A stretch of 64,000 nucleotides of DNA from Levilinea saccharolytica. GTDB taxonomy: Bacteria; Chloroflexota; Anaerolineae; Anaerolineales; Anaerolineaceae. Of this stretch, positions 26,029 through 34,491 are shown piece after piece. A program made the position numbers and the translations under genes. The DNA lies in the NCBI RefSeq assembly GCF_001306035.1, contig NZ_LGCM01000031.1, positions 1-64,000 on the forward strand. Reading direction: 5' to 3'. The notes under the pieces are model-generated. The model made no database searches, was not told the DNA's origin, and was given only the letters and a program-made list of their open reading frames with translations. Every line of letters starts with the position of its first letter. Position 1 is the first letter of the stretch.

Positions 26029-26678
26029 GCCGCGTCCGCATCTGTCACTGGGAAAATGGTATCGGGCTGAGTTTCCACCACCTCCGCCTGAACCGTCCCG
26101 CGGGTCAGCTCGCGCAGCGCATCCTGAAAGCCGTCCACATCTTCCAGGCGAAAGCGCACACTCACCGTCACATCCGCGCCGAAATCCTGATCCAGCAGTT
26201 CCCCCCGATGGCTGGCAATTAACAGGCGAACAGGCTCAAAAAAACTGTATGGGAGAGCCGCCATCAAAGTGGCCGTGGGAATTTTCACCGCCCGCGGCAG
26301 CACCGCCAACACCGCCCGCACCGCGTCGCTGTAGGCCCGCACCAGGCCGCCCGTACCCAGCTTGGTACCCCCAAAGTAACGCGTCACCACCACCACCGCA
26401 TCGCCCAAGCCGCTGCCTTGCAGCACCGCCAGCGCAGGCCGCCCGGCCGTGCCCGAAGGTTCGCCTGCATCGCTGCAATGCGCCGTCACCGAGGCCCCAT
26501 GTCCCACCAAAAAACAGGGTACGTGGTGGCTGGCGTCGGGGAACTCCGTGCGAATCCGCTGAATAAAAGCCCGCGCCTCATCCACGCTGAACGCGGGGGC
26601 GGCGCTGGCAATAAAACGACTGTTCACCACGGTGATTTCGGCGCGGGCTTCCTGGGCTGGGATCAAATAACGACTCAT
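26025..26678 (-). CDS. yigZ: YigZ/IMPACT family protein
   Basis: 217 aa; start at 26678 is preferred because the conserved YLIPAQEARAEITVVNSRF begins there; a longer ATG at 26702 is possible. N-terminal UPF0029/IMPACT domain with SRFIASAAP, ASHHVPCFLVG, SDAGEPSGTAGRPAL and VVVTRYFGGTKLGTGGLVRAY. C-terminal ferredoxin-like DUF1949 domain. In eukaryotes IMPACT regulates Gcn2; bacterial YigZ members are of uncertain function and may bind RNA. A TACAATTGTA palindrome with overlapping -10 boxes lies in front, shared with the divergent Nudix gene. Confidence 0.93.
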   Translation of the reverse strand: MSRYLIPAQEARAEITVVNSRFIASAAPAFSVDEARAFIQRIRTEFPDASHHVPCFLVGHGASVTAHCSDAGEPSGTAGRPALAVLQGSGLGDAVVVVTRYFGGTKLGTGGLVRAYSDAVRAVLAVLPRAVKIPTATLMAALPYSFFEPVRLLIASHRGELLDQDFGADVTVSVRFRLEDVDGFQDALRELTRGTVQAEVVETQPDTIFPVTDADAA

Positions 26679-26712
26679 CGCTTCACTCTCGCTGCACGGC
26701 ACATTCCACGGT

Positions 26713-26722
26713 TACAATTGTA
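26713..26722. promoter_or_regulatory. divergent overlapping -10 boxes (TACAATTGTA)
   Basis: A perfect palindrome reading TACAAT on both strands, 35 bases from the yigZ start and 41 from the Nudix start. It could serve both promoters; -35 boxes are weak on both sides. Confidence 0.4.
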
Positions 26723-26762
26723 CCCGTAAGTACATCCATACACAGGGTTCAGGAGGGTATCA

Positions 26763-27197
26763 ATGAAACGAGGTGTAGATTACATCGGCGTCGGGGTGGG
26801 TGCCGTCATTCAGCGCGCGGACGGCGCGGTCTTCATGGCTCGCCGCGGCCCGCTGGCCAAAAATGAGCGCGGCCTGTGGGAATTTCCCGGCGGCTCTGTA
26901 GAATTTGGCGAGACTTTGGCTCACGCACTCGTCCGTGAGATGCACGAAGAATACGGCATCACCATCCAGGTCGGGCGCTTATTAGACGTGGTGGATCATA
27001 TCTTGCCGGAAGAAGGTCAGCATTGGGTCTCGCCCAGCTACCTGTGCACCCTGCTGGAAGGTGAACCTACCATCCGTGAGCCGGGAAAATGCAGTGAAAT
27101 TGGCTGGTTCAACCCGCACAGCGCCCCCGCCGAACTCACCCGCATTTCCCGCGAGAACCTCGCTAGCCTGCTTCAGCTGCTAGACGCCGGAGCCTGA
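26763..27197 (+). CDS. Nudix hydrolase
   Basis: 144 aa, complete. Nudix box at about 41-63 in the form GGSVEFGETLAHALVREMHEE then YGI, matching Gx5Ex7REUxEExGU. The N-terminus VGAVIQRADGAVFMARRG and the WEFPGG entry fit the MutT/ADP-ribose type. It hydrolyses a nucleoside diphosphate linked to another group; specificity is not clear. AGGAGG lies 6 bases before the ATG. Its 3' end overlaps the convergent ABC exporter gene by 18 bases. Confidence 0.9.
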   Translation: MKRGVDYIGVGVGAVIQRADGAVFMARRGPLAKNERGLWEFPGGSVEFGETLAHALVREMHEEYGITIQVGRLLDVVDHILPEEGQHWVSPSYLCTLLEGEPTIREPGKCSEIGWFNPHSAPAELTRISRENLASLLQLLDAGA

Positions 27198-29003
27198 GGC
27201 GATCTGCCGTGCCTGTTCCACATACGCCAGGCTTTGGTGGCGGAAATAGGTGTTGTACAGCTCCGCGTAATGCCCGCCCTGAGCTAATAAATCCTGGTGG
27301 CTGCCCGTCTCGATGATTTTGCCGGAGCGCATCACCAGGATCCGATCCGCGCTCTTAACAGTGGATAAGCGGTGCGCAATCAAGAAACTGGTGGTAGAGC
27401 TCAGGATCAAATTCAGCGCCTGCTGAATCTGCCATTCGGTGAAGGGATCCACCGAAGCCGTCGCTTCATCCAGGATAAAAATCGTCGGTTTTTGCACCAG
27501 CACGCGAATCAAGGACACAATTTGGCGCTGCCCCATCGAAAGAAAAGCCCCGCGCTCACCCACTTCGCTGTCCAACCCGCGCGGCAGGGTCTCAATCCAT
27601 TCGCCTTCACCCACCTGACGGGATATTTCTTCAATCTCCGCGTCGCTCGCCTCCGGCCGTGCGTAACGAATGTTATCCAATACCGTGCCGGAGAACAGAA
27701 ACGGCGTCTGCGAAACGATCCCCAACTGCCTGCGGTAGGCTTCCAGATCCAGGCTGCGAATATCGCGGCCGTCAATGCGGATTTCGCCTTCTTGAAATTC
27801 ATAGAACCGCGCCACCAGCCGCGCCACCGAAGATTTCCCCGCGCCGGTATGCCCCACCAACGCCAGGTTCTCCCCTGGCCGGATGGAAACCGAAAAATCG
27901 TCTAAAACCGGCTCAGCGTCCTTATAGCGAAAATTGACGTGCACAAAGTCCACCGCGCCGCGCAGCCGCCCCACCGCCTCGCTTCCCGTCTGCTTCACCA
28001 CCGGCGCCGCATCAATCAGCGCAAAGACGCGTTCTGCCGCCGCCAGGCCGGTTTGAATCTGGGTCATGAACGACGCCATGCTCATCACCGGGAAGAAGAA
28101 GCTGTCCAGGCTCAGCAGGAACAAATACCAGGCTCCCGCCGTCACCACCCCCTGAATCACGTTCATCCCGCCAAAATACACCAAAATAGCCGAGGCCAGC
28201 CCGCCCACCCCGTTCAGGGTCGGGATCACCACCGTCCAGGCCAGCCCCCGCCGCACGTTCATGCGGTACGAGGTGGAGTTGGCCCGTTCAAACAGGTTGT
28301 AAATATTCTGCTCCTGCCGGAAGTTCTTCGCCACAGCGATCCCGCTCACCGTCTCTTTGATGGTCGCGTTCACCTCCGCCATCGCCCGCATCCCCTGGCG
28401 CGTTACCCGCCGCATAAACCGCCGGTACATCACCGTCAGGAAGAACAAAATCGGAACCAGGGCAAAAATATAGAGGGACAGCCGCCACTCAATCCGCACC
28501 AGCACTACCCCCAAAATGACGGCTTCGGCCACCTGCGAGGTCACGTCCACGGTCATGTTGATCAGCTGCCCAAAATCGCGCGTGTCCGTGGTGATGCGCG
28601 AAAGAATCTTTCCCGAGGAATGTTCATCATGGAAAGACAGATCATGTGCTGTGGAAGCCTCAAAAGCGTCCTTGGCCAGGTTAAGGATCACATCGCTCAC
28701 CGCGCGAGCCGCGAGCCTGCGCCGCGCCCAGTTGGCCACCCAGCGCACAATCCCAATCCCAGCCACAGCGCCGCCCAACGTCAGCGCCAGTTCCCAGCTT
28801 GCCCGGCCCTCAATCCGGTCCACCCCGCGCGAGACCAAAATGGGCAGCAAGGAGGAGGTTGCCGAAATCAGCAGCACCAAAGTCACCAATCCCGCCAACC
28901 GCTTCCACTGCGCCCGGAAATAGGGTGCAATCCGCCGGATCAATTCGCGGTCGGAGTATTGCCGGTCATATTTTTCAGCCGCTAAGCCCGCAGAAAACCG
29001 CAT
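27180..29003 (-). CDS. ABC exporter, half-transporter A (membrane + ATPase)
   Basis: 607 aa type-IV exporter half: six membrane helices to about 330, then an ATPase domain. Walker A GHTGAGKSS, signature variant LSMGQ (in GAFLSMGQRQIV instead of LSGGQ), Walker B FILDEATASVD, switch IAHRLSTVKSADRI. An M in the signature and the fully standard partner encoded upstream suggest a heterodimer with one degenerate site. The pair may export a drug, peptide or lipid. It follows half B by 6 bases. Confidence 0.92.
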   Translation of the reverse strand: MRFSAGLAAEKYDRQYSDRELIRRIAPYFRAQWKRLAGLVTLVLLISATSSLLPILVSRGVDRIEGRASWELALTLGGAVAGIGIVRWVANWARRRLAARAVSDVILNLAKDAFEASTAHDLSFHDEHSSGKILSRITTDTRDFGQLINMTVDVTSQVAEAVILGVVLVRIEWRLSLYIFALVPILFFLTVMYRRFMRRVTRQGMRAMAEVNATIKETVSGIAVAKNFRQEQNIYNLFERANSTSYRMNVRRGLAWTVVIPTLNGVGGLASAILVYFGGMNVIQGVVTAGAWYLFLLSLDSFFFPVMSMASFMTQIQTGLAAAERVFALIDAAPVVKQTGSEAVGRLRGAVDFVHVNFRYKDAEPVLDDFSVSIRPGENLALVGHTGAGKSSVARLVARFYEFQEGEIRIDGRDIRSLDLEAYRRQLGIVSQTPFLFSGTVLDNIRYARPEASDAEIEEISRQVGEGEWIETLPRGLDSEVGERGAFLSMGQRQIVSLIRVLVQKPTIFILDEATASVDPFTEWQIQQALNLILSSTTSFLIAHRLSTVKSADRILVMRSGKIIETGSHQDLLAQGGHYAELYNTYFRHQSLAYVEQARQIASGSGV

Positions 29004-29009
29004 AAGTCC

Positions 29010-30779
29010 CTACACTTCCCGAAAAATGCGCCGGTATGCTTCTGACGTGCGCATCAATTCATCATGGCTTCCCACCGCCGCCAGCCGTCCCTTGCGCATC
29101 ACCACAATCAAATCTGCCCAACGAATTTGCGACAGACGGTGCGTGATGATCAGCGTGGTGCGGCCCTGTGCCGCATTGTAAATTGCCCGTTGAATCTTGT
29201 CCTCGGTGGCGCTGTCAATCGCGCTGGTGGAATCGTCCAGGATCAGAATCTGCGGGCGGGTCAAAAACGCCCGCGCCAGCGCCAGCCGCTGCCGCTGCCC
29301 GCCGGAAAGCGTCACCCCGCGTTCCCCAATCACCGTCTGGTAGCCCTGATCAAAGCTCATGATGAAGTCATGCGCCTGGGCGGCCTTGGCCGCCGCTTCG
29401 ATTTCTTCCTGGCTGGCGTCCTGCCGCCCAAAGGCGATGTTGCGCGCCACCGTATCCGAGAACAAGAAAATATCCTGCTCAATGATCGAAATCCCGCGCC
29501 GCAAAGCTTCCAAATTCCAATCGCGCACATCCACGCCGTCCACCAGCACCTGTCCGCTGGTCACGTCGTGCGTGCGGTTGATCAGCTTGGTCAGGCTGGT
29601 CTTGCCCGATCCTGTCTGCCCCACTATTGCCACGGTTTGCCCGGGTTGAACGCGGAAGCTGATCTGCTCCAGCGCCGCCTCATCCGTGTCGTAACTAAAA
29701 CTCACGTTCCGCAGCTCAATTTCACCCCGAATGGTCTGCCGCACCCCATCGATGTTCTGATCCAGGTTATTTTCACGATTCATCAGTTCCAAAATGCGCC
29801 GCGCACCCGCCAGGCCGGAGGAAATCTGCGAATAGGCGCTCAGCGAGGCAAACGTGGGGAAATCCAGCATCAGCAGCAGCCCAAAGTACGCCACCACACC
29901 CCCCACATCCAGCAGACCTTGATGATTCAAGACCAAAGCGTGCAGTAAACCGCCCGCCAGCGCCAGGTTAAACAACAGCATAGGCACAAAGCGCGCCTCA
30001 ATATCCCCCTGCATCACCGTGGCGTTGCGGTAGCGGCGAGCGTTGGCGCCAAATCGCTCCACCTCACTGCGTTCTTGCGACGAACCCTTCACCGTCTCAA
30101 TCCCGTCCAGCGCTTCTGCCAGGCGCGTGTTCATCACCCCAAACGATTCGCGCACCTCATGCGTCACCGGCCGCAGCCGGCGCAGATACCGCCACAGGGA
30201 GTAAAAATACACCAGAACAAAGAGCAGCGGGGTCAGCAGCAAGGTTGGGTGATACCGAGAGGCCAGCGCCAGCGGCATCACCAGAAAGTTCAGCGAGCCT
30301 AAAACCATATTCAGACCCGGGCTGAACAGAAAATTGACCTCGCGCACATCGTTGGTTGCCCGCGCCATGGTGTCCCCCACCGGCTGCAGGCTGTGAAAGG
30401 TCATGCTTTTGCCCAGCAGAGACGCGTACAGGTCCTCCCGCACGTCGCGTTCCACGCGCTGGGCGGTCAGTTCAAAGCCAAAATTGCGCATCCACTGCAG
30501 CACGCTGCGTGCCCCCTGCGAAAGTGCCACCCAGGCAGCAATCCGTCCCAGTCCTTCTAGGGTGGGGTTCGGAGAAAGCAGCAAATTCAACGCCTGCCCA
30601 ATCAACATCGGCAAAACCGCCGCCAGGGCTGCGTTCCCAAACGCACCCGTCAGCGCCACCAGGCCAATCGGCCAATTGCGCAGTCCGTGATATGCCACCC
30701 ACCGCACCGGGCTGCGCCGATCCGAGGTAAACTTTCGTTTCAGCGTAAATTCCGCCTGCGGCGTCGCTAATGCACTCAC
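29010..30779 (-). CDS. ABC exporter, half-transporter B (membrane + ATPase)
   Basis: 589 aa, six membrane helices then ATPase. Walker A GQTGSGKTS, signature LSGGQ, Walker B LILDDSTSAID, where the catalytic Glu after Walker B is Asp-Asp-Ser instead of DE; switch ITHRLSQIRWADL. Together with half A, which has the Glu but a changed signature, this gives one canonical and one degenerate ATP site, the known pattern of heterodimeric exporters such as TM287/288. The gene lies 7 bases after tex on the same strand. Confidence 0.92.
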   Translation of the reverse strand: MSALATPQAEFTLKRKFTSDRRSPVRWVAYHGLRNWPIGLVALTGAFGNAALAAVLPMLIGQALNLLLSPNPTLEGLGRIAAWVALSQGARSVLQWMRNFGFELTAQRVERDVREDLYASLLGKSMTFHSLQPVGDTMARATNDVREVNFLFSPGLNMVLGSLNFLVMPLALASRYHPTLLLTPLLFVLVYFYSLWRYLRRLRPVTHEVRESFGVMNTRLAEALDGIETVKGSSQERSEVERFGANARRYRNATVMQGDIEARFVPMLLFNLALAGGLLHALVLNHQGLLDVGGVVAYFGLLLMLDFPTFASLSAYSQISSGLAGARRILELMNRENNLDQNIDGVRQTIRGEIELRNVSFSYDTDEAALEQISFRVQPGQTVAIVGQTGSGKTSLTKLINRTHDVTSGQVLVDGVDVRDWNLEALRRGISIIEQDIFLFSDTVARNIAFGRQDASQEEIEAAAKAAQAHDFIMSFDQGYQTVIGERGVTLSGGQRQRLALARAFLTRPQILILDDSTSAIDSATEDKIQRAIYNAAQGRTTLIITHRLSQIRWADLIVVMRKGRLAAVGSHDELMRTSEAYRRIFREV

Positions 30780-30786
30780 ATACGCC

Positions 30787-32916
30787 TCACTCGACCCACT
30801 TTAAGGAGATTCTCCCGCGTTCTGTTTCCACGCCCAGAATCTGCACATCAATAATATCGCCCACCTGCAACATCACCCAGGCAGGGATCTGGCTGCGGTG
30901 CAGCAAACCGTCTTGCTTCACGCCAATATCCACAAACGCGCCAAAATCCACCACGTTGCGCACCGTCCCCTTCATATTCATGCCCGGGGTCAAATCTTCC
31001 ATCGAAAGCACATCGCTGCGCAGAATAGGCACGGGCAGGTCCTGGCGCGGATCGCGCCCTGGGCGCACCAATTGTTCAAAAATATCTTCCAGGGTGGGCA
31101 CGCCCGCATTCAACTGCGCCGCCAGTTCAGCCATCGGCTGCGCCTTGCGCAGTTTTTCCAGAGCGGCTTTTTTCTCATCGGCGGGAGTTCCCACCGTGAT
31201 ACCCGCCCGCTCCATCACCGCCTTGGCCGCCGCGTAACTTTCCGGATGAATGGCGCTCGCATCCAGGGGCGTATCCCCATTGCGGATGCGCAGGAACCCT
31301 GCGGACTGTTCAAAAGCCTTCGCCCCCAGCCCGCTGACCTTCTTAATCTGCTGACGGTTCTGGAAAGGCCCATTTTCTTCCCGGTAGGCCACGATCTTTT
31401 CAGCCAGTTTCGGCCCAATCCCCGCCACATAGGTCAGCAGTGCCGGTGAGGCCGTGTTCACGTCCACCCCCACCCGGTTTACCACGCTTTCCACCACGCC
31501 CGTTAGCGAATCGGCCAACTGCCCCTGATCCACATCGTGCTGGTACAGGCCCACGCCGATAGATTTGGGGTCAATCTTCACCAGTTCAGCCAGCGGGTCC
31601 TGTGCCCGCCGAGCGATAGAAACCGCCCCGCGCAGGCTGACATCCAGCGTGGGCATCTCCGCCCGCGCCAGCGGGCTGGCGCTATACACGCTCGCCCCGG
31701 CCTCGTTCACAATCAGGTAATGCAGGCCTGCACGGTCGCGCGTCAACTGTGCCACCAACTGTTCGCTCTCTCGCGATGCCGTGCCGTTACCAATCGTGAT
31801 CAGCGTCACCTTATAGCGTTCCACCAGCTTCCGCAGGGTTTCCAGGGCTTCTTTGGTGCGCTTCTGCGGTTCATGCGGATAGATGGTGTCCGTCGCCAGC
31901 ACTTTACCGGTCTCGTCCACCACGGCGATCTTGCAGCCGGTGCGAAAACCAGGGTCAATCCCCAAGACAACCTGTCCCAGCATGGGCGGCTGGCTCAGCA
32001 GCGCCCGCAAATTGGATGCGAACACCTGAATCGCGTGCTGATCGGCGGTTTCGCTCAAGGAACGGCGCACATCCCGCTCAATGGCAGGCAGCAGCAGGCG
32101 TTCGCCTGCATCCCGAATGGCCTCCTCCAGCTGTTCGGCAAAGGGCGAACGGCGCTCCACCCGGAAAAAGGTTTGAATGGGCGCCAGCCAATCGCGCTCC
32201 GGCATTTCCATGCGCACCTTCAGCACCTTCTCGCGCTCGCCGCGGTTAATCGCCAATACCTGATGAGGGCGCAGGCGGTCCACCCGCGTTTCATAGGCGT
32301 AATACAGCTGAAAAACCTGCTTGGGGTCTTCCGCGCCTTCCACCTTTTCACACAGCAGCGTACCCCACTGCATGGCCTTGGCACGCATCTGCGCGCGCAC
32401 TTCCGCGTGATCGCTGATCGTCTCCGCGGCGATATCCCGCGCCCCAGCCAGTGCGCTCTCCACATCCGGCACCTGCTCGTTCAGATAAGCCGCCGCCGCT
32501 TGTTCGGGGGTTGAGCTGCGCAGCGGCTGCGCCAGAATCAGATCGGCCAGACCCTGCAAACCTTTCTCTTTTGCGATCGAAGCCCGCGTCCGCCGTTTGG
32601 GACGGTACGGCAGGTACAGGTCTTCCAGGCTGGTCAAAGTCTCCGCCCCCAGAATCGCCTCGCGCAGTTCTGGGGTCAGCTTGCCCTGCTCCGCGATGGA
32701 AGCCAGAATGGTATCCCGCCGCTCGTCCAGGGTGCGCAGCCGGCTCAAATGCTCCTGCACCTGGCGCAGCTGCTCTTCGTCCAGCGTACCGGTCATCTCT
32801 TTACGGTAGCGCGCAATAAAGGGGATGGTGTTGCCCTCATCCAACAGGCGAACAGCCGCAGCCACGCGGCTGGTCTGCACATTCAGCAATTTTGAAATTT
32901 TCTCTTCGTAAGTCAT
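30787..32916 (-). CDS. tex: Tex-family RNA-binding protein (S1 domain)
   Basis: 709 aa. N-terminal helical Tex domain, a YqgF-like RNase-H fold (VVLGIDPGFRTGCKIAVVD near 322-340), helix-hairpin-helix modules (YVAGIGPKLAEKIV and QQIKKVSGLGAKAFEQS) and a C-terminal S1 domain (GTVRNVVDFGAFVDIGV, then DGLLHRSQI). Homologous to eukaryotic Spt6 core and YhgF. It takes part in transcription or RNA turnover, and in several species affects stress tolerance. It is first of a likely - strand operon with the two exporter halves. Confidence 0.95.
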   Translation of the reverse strand: MTYEEKISKLLNVQTSRVAAAVRLLDEGNTIPFIARYRKEMTGTLDEEQLRQVQEHLSRLRTLDERRDTILASIAEQGKLTPELREAILGAETLTSLEDLYLPYRPKRRTRASIAKEKGLQGLADLILAQPLRSSTPEQAAAAYLNEQVPDVESALAGARDIAAETISDHAEVRAQMRAKAMQWGTLLCEKVEGAEDPKQVFQLYYAYETRVDRLRPHQVLAINRGEREKVLKVRMEMPERDWLAPIQTFFRVERRSPFAEQLEEAIRDAGERLLLPAIERDVRRSLSETADQHAIQVFASNLRALLSQPPMLGQVVLGIDPGFRTGCKIAVVDETGKVLATDTIYPHEPQKRTKEALETLRKLVERYKVTLITIGNGTASRESEQLVAQLTRDRAGLHYLIVNEAGASVYSASPLARAEMPTLDVSLRGAVSIARRAQDPLAELVKIDPKSIGVGLYQHDVDQGQLADSLTGVVESVVNRVGVDVNTASPALLTYVAGIGPKLAEKIVAYREENGPFQNRQQIKKVSGLGAKAFEQSAGFLRIRNGDTPLDASAIHPESYAAAKAVMERAGITVGTPADEKKAALEKLRKAQPMAELAAQLNAGVPTLEDIFEQLVRPGRDPRQDLPVPILRSDVLSMEDLTPGMNMKGTVRNVVDFGAFVDIGVKQDGLLHRSQIPAWVMLQVGDIIDVQILGVETERGRISLKWVE

Positions 32917-32944
32917 CAGGTCTCAACGATCCAAAATAATAAGA

Positions 32945-33364
32945 TTAAGAGGACTGATCCACCAGGCGCTCCCAGGCGCCTTCCCAGGGCTTGCCCAACC
33001 GGTGGCGCAGCGGCACTTGAACCGCCATGAATTTTTGCGCCACCTGCGCCGCGGTGAGTGCCACTGTTCCCCAATCCTCCTCCAGCACCGCCTTGCGCAT
33101 CTTGCCAGACACTGTGCCTGTCCATTCCCATTCCAATCGGAAACGGTCAGCCTTCACCCAATATCCCCGCTTCTCCCAAGCCGCCACAGATGCCTCAATC
33201 GTTGCGCTGATCTCCCCCAACGCCAGCGCGATGAACGCGGCCAGTTCGCGGCTGGTGTCGTCTGGCTGCGACTGCCGCATCAATTCGCGCAGCGCGATCA
33301 CCACCTCTTTGCTCAGTCGGGTGCGGTCTTTTCCCGCCGATTCGGTTTTAATCACTCGGCTCAT
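32945..33364 (-). CDS. conserved-looking protein of unknown function
   Basis: 139 aa from 33364; an upstream in-frame ATG at 33484 would overlap the divergent dus gene and is unlikely. The N-terminus MSRVIKTESAGKDRTRLSK is basic; helices follow (VVIALRELMRQ, AAFIALALGEISATIEASVAAWEKRGY). The rest has Trp-rich motifs RLEWEWTGT and RKAVLEEDWGTVA. No membrane segment or known motif. I recall near-identical proteins in other Chloroflexota, so it may be a lineage-specific gene, but I cannot give a function. Opposite to dus; 28 bases before tex. Confidence 0.72.
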   Translation of the reverse strand: MSRVIKTESAGKDRTRLSKEVVIALRELMRQSQPDDTSRELAAFIALALGEISATIEASVAAWEKRGYWVKADRFRLEWEWTGTVSGKMRKAVLEEDWGTVALTAAQVAQKFMAVQVPLRHRLGKPWEGAWERLVDQSS

Positions 33365-33474
33365 TCCTAACCTCCATGAAACTGCGGTGCATTCCAGGCA
33401 AGGATTATAAACCATTCTGTGCAATCCAACGCGCCTCCGGCGAGAACCGCCAGGGTATGATAAGATGGAAGGGT

Positions 33475-34485
33475 ATGAGTACACTCGTTCCCACGTTTCA
33501 AATCGGCCCTATCCCTGTCTATGGAGATCTGCTTCTGGCCCCCATGGACGGCATCACCGACCTGCCTTTTCGTCTGCTCACCCGCCGCCTGGGCTCCGCC
33601 GTCAGCTACACCGAGTTCATCACCGCCGGGGATGTCATTCACGGCACGCCCTATCTGCCGCGGCGGCTGGCCTACCGCGAGGAGGAACGCCCCTTCGGTT
33701 TTCAACTATGCGATGACCAACCCGATCGCATCTTGCAGGCTGCCCTCAAACTGTGCGAACTCAAGCCAGATTTCATTGACATTAACCTGGGCTGCTCCGC
33801 CCGCCACGTCTCTGGGCGCGGCGCGGGCGCTGGCCTGCTCAAAACACCCGAAAAAATCGCGGAAATCTTCTCCAGCCTCACCCAAAACCTGCCCGTCCCC
33901 GTCACGGCCAAGATTCGCCTGGGCTGGGATGACAGCTCCCGCAATTATCTGCAAATCGCCCAAATCATCGTCGAAAACGGCGGCGCCCTCATCGCCGTCC
34001 ATGGGCGCACTCGCGCCCAGCAGTACACCGGGCGCGCCGATTGGCAGGCCATCGCCGAGGTGGTCCGGGCTGTGCCCGTACCGGTCATCGCCAACGGCGA
34101 TGTGACCTGCACTGCCGACATTGAGCGCATCAAAACCCTCACAGGCTGCGCCGCCGTCATGGTGGGCCGCGCCGCGGTGGGCAACCCCTGGATCTTCTCC
34201 CGCCTCGACCGATCTCAGGTGCCCCTGGCGGCCGTGCAGGAAACCATGCACATGCATTTGCGCGAGATGCTGGCCTATTACGGCAGCCCCGACGGCCTGG
34301 TGCGCTTTCGCAAGTTCACCCGAGCCTACTTGGCTCCTTACCCCCTGCCCCGCGAACACCTCACCCCGCTGCTTACCTGCCCGGATCCCAATACCTTTCT
34401 TCATCTCTTGGACGATATCTTTACTCTCCTCCCATCTCTTCCACCGGCTGACCCCAGTCCTTCAACCCTGAATTTCACGGAGTAA
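33475..34485 (+). CDS. dus: tRNA-dihydrouridine synthase
   Basis: 336 aa. TIM-barrel FMN enzyme: LLLAPMDGITDLPFR near 20-34, FQLCDDQPDRI, DINLGCSARHVSGRGAGAGL with the catalytic Cys (family form NxGCP; here GCS), KIRLGWDDSS, AVHGRTRAQQYTGRADW and GNGDV-like IANGDVTC. It reduces uridine in tRNA D-loops with NADPH. The start at 33475 is chosen because the family begins there; a TATGAT at 33456-33461 would give a transcript with a leader of only about 7 bases. The next gene starts 6 bases after the stop. Confidence 0.9.
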   Translation: MSTLVPTFQIGPIPVYGDLLLAPMDGITDLPFRLLTRRLGSAVSYTEFITAGDVIHGTPYLPRRLAYREEERPFGFQLCDDQPDRILQAALKLCELKPDFIDINLGCSARHVSGRGAGAGLLKTPEKIAEIFSSLTQNLPVPVTAKIRLGWDDSSRNYLQIAQIIVENGGALIAVHGRTRAQQYTGRADWQAIAEVVRAVPVPVIANGDVTCTADIERIKTLTGCAAVMVGRAAVGNPWIFSRLDRSQVPLAAVQETMHMHLREMLAYYGSPDGLVRFRKFTRAYLAPYPLPREHLTPLLTCPDPNTFLHLLDDIFTLLPSLPPADPSPSTLNFTE

Positions 34486-34491
34486 ACCCTC

